A program made the position numbers and the translations under genes. Below are positions 23,694 to 25,375 of a stretch of DNA of 25,375 bases, one piece after another. Under the pieces are notes generated by a model. It was not told the origin of the DNA. It did not search any database and saw nothing but the letters and a program-made list of their open reading frames with translations. Numbering within the stretch: the stretch's first letter is position 1; the number at the start of each line of letters is the position of its first letter. The stretch spans positions 1 to 25,375 of the forward strand of contig CBFHVV010000039.1 in assembly GCA_965658965.1 (NCBI GenBank). The letters are read 5' to 3'. Source of the stretch: Croceimicrobium sp965658965 (GTDB taxonomy: Bacteria > Bacteroidota > Bacteroidia > Flavobacteriales > Schleiferiaceae).

Positions 23694-24014
23694 ATGACAA
23701 AAACAAGCATCTATAATTTACGTTTTTGGCTGCAAGAGACCGATGCCATTTTTATTAAGGAAAACTTAGAAACCTTTCTTAATGAAGCAGGCTACGGCAT
23801 TGTTGGCTTTAATGAACATCAATTTCAACCACAAGGTTATACCGCCATTTGGCTTTTAAGCGAGAGTCATCTAGCCATACATACTTATCCAGAAGAAGGA
23901 AGGACATATATCGAATTAAGCGGCTGTTCAAAGGAAAAGAATCTACATTTCTCTACCAACTGTCATCAAAAGTGGCCCAATCAGATTAAAGAGGAAGTAC
24001 TAAATATTAGCTAA
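23694..24014 (+). CDS. speD: S-adenosylmethionine decarboxylase, short SpeH type
   Basis: This 106-residue pyruvoyl-type AdoMet decarboxylase makes the aminopropyl donor for the preceding SpeE. It keeps the residues needed for self-processing and catalysis: the cleavage pair Glu57-Ser58 in LLSESHLAIHTYPE (Ser58 becomes the pyruvoyl group), His63, and Cys78 in IELSGC, equivalent to the Ser/His/Cys set of B. subtilis-type SpeH. It is a little shorter at the C-terminus than most (usually about 120-130). An upstream in-frame TTG (23673) overlaps the end of speE; ATG 23694, five bases after the speE stop, is preferred. No ornithine or arginine decarboxylase gene is in the window, so the diamine must come from elsewhere. 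Confidence 0.88.
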   Translation: MTKTSIYNLRFWLQETDAIFIKENLETFLNEAGYGIVGFNEHQFQPQGYTAIWLLSESHLAIHTYPEEGRTYIELSGCSKEKNLHFSTNCHQKWPNQIKEEVLNIS

Positions 24015-24023
24015 CTTGGCTCC

Positions 24024-24050
24024 TCGTTTTTAACGACTTAGATTTTTCCT
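24024..24050 (+). terminator. Weak hairpin plus T-rich tract after speD
   Basis: TCGTT (24024-24028) and AACGA (24032-24036) form a five-base-pair stem with a three-base loop, followed by TTAGATTTTTCCTTT. The stem is short and the T-tract is displaced, so this is at best a weak terminator at the end of the island. Confidence 0.3.
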
Positions 24051-24109
24051 TTAGCTATGGATTTGCTAATACCAAACTTCAAAAAAGCTAAGCCTTAAAA
24101 TAATGACCT

Positions 24110-25096
24110 ATGCTTCGCCTAATAACTCTGCTACTTTTAACTAGTTTCCTTCAGGCCCAAAACACTAATTACGCCCTCATTATCCACGGTGGTGCTGGCA
24201 ACGGACTTAAAGCAGAAAACTATTCTGAACTACAAATAGCTGCCTTCCACAAGAGCTTAAATAAAGCTTTAAGCATTGGCGACAGCGCACTTCTAGCTGG
24301 GTCTCAAGCGGTGGAAGTTGTTAGTTTGGTTATTCAGTTTTTAGAGAACGATAGCCTCTTTAATGCCGGCAAAGGAGCCGTTTTAACCTATGAGGGTAAA
24401 GCATCATTAGACGCGTCAATTATGGATGGTAAAAGTGGTGATGCTGGCGCAGTTGCTGGCCTTAGTCTCATCAAAAACCCAATTACTGCAGCATTAGCCG
24501 TGCTAAAGTACTCTCCCCATGTTTTACTTAGCGGTGCTGGCGCAGATGAGTTTAGTTTAGATCATAGTCTTACTCAAGTAGAGCCAGCGTACTTCATAAC
24601 TAGTCCCGTATTAAAAAATTATAAGAGTTTAAAAGGCAACACGGGCTCCCTCGATAGTATTTTAGATCACAAAATGGGAACCGTAGGCTGCGTGGTTAGA
24701 GATTCGGAAGGGAATATTGCGGCAGGGACCTCTACAGGTGGCATGATGCACAAGCGCTACGGACGTATTGGTGACTCTCCAATCATTGGCGCAGGCACCT
24801 ATGCCTCTAATTCGAGTCTAGGAGTAAGTTGCACTGGTCACGGAGAGTATTTTATCCGCCATGCGGTTGCCTATCAGGTAAGTGCTCGTTATGAGTTTCA
24901 AGGGATCAGCAGCCAGCAAGCCGCGGACAAAGTTATTCATAACATCTTGAGTCCTGGAGCTGGAGATGGCGGGCTTATTGGCATTGACCGCGAAGGCAAT
25001 TTTATAATTTCTTTTAATACGGCCGGCATGTTACGTGGTTTTAAGAAAGAGGGTCAGGCTGCAGAAACCTATATTTTCGGAGCTAACAAAAAATAA
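24110..25096 (+). CDS. Secreted isoaspartyl peptidase/type III (plant-type) L-asparaginase
   Basis: This 328-residue N-terminal-nucleophile hydrolase cleaves beta-aspartyl peptides and L-asparagine. It has a signal peptide (MLRLITLLLLTSFLQA, cleavage likely after Ala16), then IIHGGAGNG, NAGKGAVLTYEGKASLDASI and SGDAGAVAGL. The autocleavage site is HKMGTVGCVVRD, with Thr191 the nucleophile exposed after processing. TSTGGMMHKRYGRIGDSPI and SCTGHGEYFIR complete the usual substrate pocket. Length and order are standard. It follows speD by 95 bp with a weak terminator-like hairpin between, so it probably is its own transcription unit. I see no strong promoter box in the gap. The exported location means it acts in the periplasm or outside, apart from the cytosolic polyamine steps. 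Confidence 0.9.
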   Translation: MLRLITLLLLTSFLQAQNTNYALIIHGGAGNGLKAENYSELQIAAFHKSLNKALSIGDSALLAGSQAVEVVSLVIQFLENDSLFNAGKGAVLTYEGKASLDASIMDGKSGDAGAVAGLSLIKNPITAALAVLKYSPHVLLSGAGADEFSLDHSLTQVEPAYFITSPVLKNYKSLKGNTGSLDSILDHKMGTVGCVVRDSEGNIAAGTSTGGMMHKRYGRIGDSPIIGAGTYASNSSLGVSCTGHGEYFIRHAVAYQVSARYEFQGISSQQAADKVIHNILSPGAGDGGLIGIDREGNFIISFNTAGMLRGFKKEGQAAETYIFGANKK

Positions 25097-25172
25097 ATCC
25101 CTTATTATTAAGGCCTTATAAACTTTTTTCATTTTTCTTCATTTAAGCTATCGCAAAATCCAAAAAGCCTCT

Positions 25173-25180
25173 TATATTTG
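25173..25180 (+). promoter_or_regulatory. Promoter -7 box of the tRNA-Val gene
   Basis: TATATTTG is an exact match to TAnnTTTG and ends 16 nt before the first base of the tRNA, the expected spacing for a stable-RNA gene. The sequence upstream is T-rich (25122-25145), but no clear -33 TTTG is seen. Confidence 0.7.
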
Positions 25181-25196
25181 CACTCCCAAAACAACG

Positions 25197-25271
25197 GGGC
25201 GATTAGCTCAGCTGGTTCAGAGCACCTGCCTTACAAGCAGGGGGTCACTGGTTCGAACCCAGTATCGCCCA
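25197..25271 (+). tRNA. tRNA-Val (anticodon UAC)
   Basis: The acceptor stem is GGGCGAT (25197-25203) with ATCGCCC (25264-25270) and discriminator A at 25271. The D arm begins AGCTCAGCTGGTTCAGAGC. The anticodon stem CCTGC/GCAGG encloses loop CTTACAA, anticodon TAC, reading GUA valine codons. The T arm has GGTTCGAACC. The 3' CCA is not encoded (A is followed by CA). A promoter box and a strong terminator flank the gene. Confidence 0.95.
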
Positions 25272-25272
25272 C

Positions 25273-25310
25273 AAAAAAATCCGGAGACAAAAGTCTACCG
25301 GATTTTTTTT
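25273..25310 (+). terminator. Intrinsic terminator of the tRNA-Val transcript
   Basis: ATCCGG (25279-25284) pairs with CCGGAT (25298-25303), extended by AGAC/GTCT inside (25285-25288 with 25293-25296) and by the A-run/T-run outside, ending in eight Ts (25303-25310). It begins two bases after the tRNA. Confidence 0.9.
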
Positions 25311-25375
25311 TACCCAGCTGTAGGCTTACTCAAAAAAGAGGATCATGCGCAAATGTTGTGTATCAAGCAAATATT

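Noticed and set aside
24056..24097. A 13-codon ORF (start 24056) before the asparaginase gene as a leader peptide.
   Set aside because: It is very short, has no stalling motif and no visible promoter upstream; expected by chance in AT-rich DNA.
25109..25129. TAAGGCCTTA palindrome followed by a T-run as terminator of the asparaginase gene.
   Set aside because: With a real loop the stem would be only three pairs, too weak to count as an intrinsic terminator.
25311..25375. Start of another gene after the tRNA terminator (ATG at 25344 open to the window edge).
   Set aside because: Only ten codons are visible and they match no family I know; the frame cannot be judged from 65 bases.
1..25375. 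CRISPR arrays, insertion sequences or transposases.
   Set aside because: No regularly spaced repeats, terminal inverted repeats or transposase-like protein was seen on either strand.

Overview
The window looks like chromosomal DNA of a Bacteroidota bacterium, most likely a marine-type Flavobacteriales relative. The evidence is AT-rich coding DNA, start codons without clear Shine-Dalgarno sequences, several promoter -7 boxes of the Bacteroidota form TAnnTTTG, and housekeeping genes typical of that phylum (murF, anmK, nhaD, exbB-exbD-tonB-folC). There is no rRNA or other marker that would fix the genus.

Layout. Positions 1-10732 are ordinary core genome: the 3' part of murF, a convergent short-chain acyl-CoA dehydrogenase, anmK (anhydro-MurNAc recycling), a Glu/Leu-type amino-acid dehydrogenase, the Na+/H+ antiporter nhaD, a tight exbB-exbD-tonB-like-folC operon, and a minus-strand pair made of an XRE/S24-like repressor and a single-HKD phospholipase D nuclease. 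Positions 24110-25375 hold a secreted Ntn-type isoaspartyl peptidase/asparaginase and a tRNA-Val(UAC) with its own promoter and terminator.

The interesting part is 10733-24014. It is a plus-strand gene island, divergent from the XRE repressor, that joins three envelope-stress modules. The first is a YjfI (DUF2170) + PspA/IM30 (YjfJ) pair. The second is a YqiJ-like OB-fold membrane protein + YqiK-like flotillin pair. The third is a 1644-residue coiled-coil AAA+ ATPase followed by a DUF4178 protein, a lipoprotein with an Arg/Ser-rich tail, a double DUF350 (YjfL) membrane protein, a membrane-embedded spermidine synthase and a short SpeH-type AdoMet decarboxylase. The families suggest a membrane-surface scaffold (PspA and flotillin), a motor (the ATPase) and a dedicated polyamine source (SpeD makes decarboxylated AdoMet, the membrane SpeE uses it). 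A strong GC-only terminator at 14939-14967 splits the island after the flotillin gene. The E. coli yjfI-yjfJ-yjfK-yjfL-yjfM-yjfC and yqiJ-yqiK clusters are partial counterparts. The ATP-grasp YjfC ligase of the E. coli version is missing here.

Control. The 191-bp region between the repressor and yjfI holds good divergent promoter candidates, a TTAGC-N8-GCTAA inverted repeat just past the plus-strand -7 box, and a 19-codon leader ORF with a Pro-Pro-Pro motif. These suggest autoregulated repression plus possible translational control. All functional statements come from reading the sequence and recalling protein families; no searches were run.
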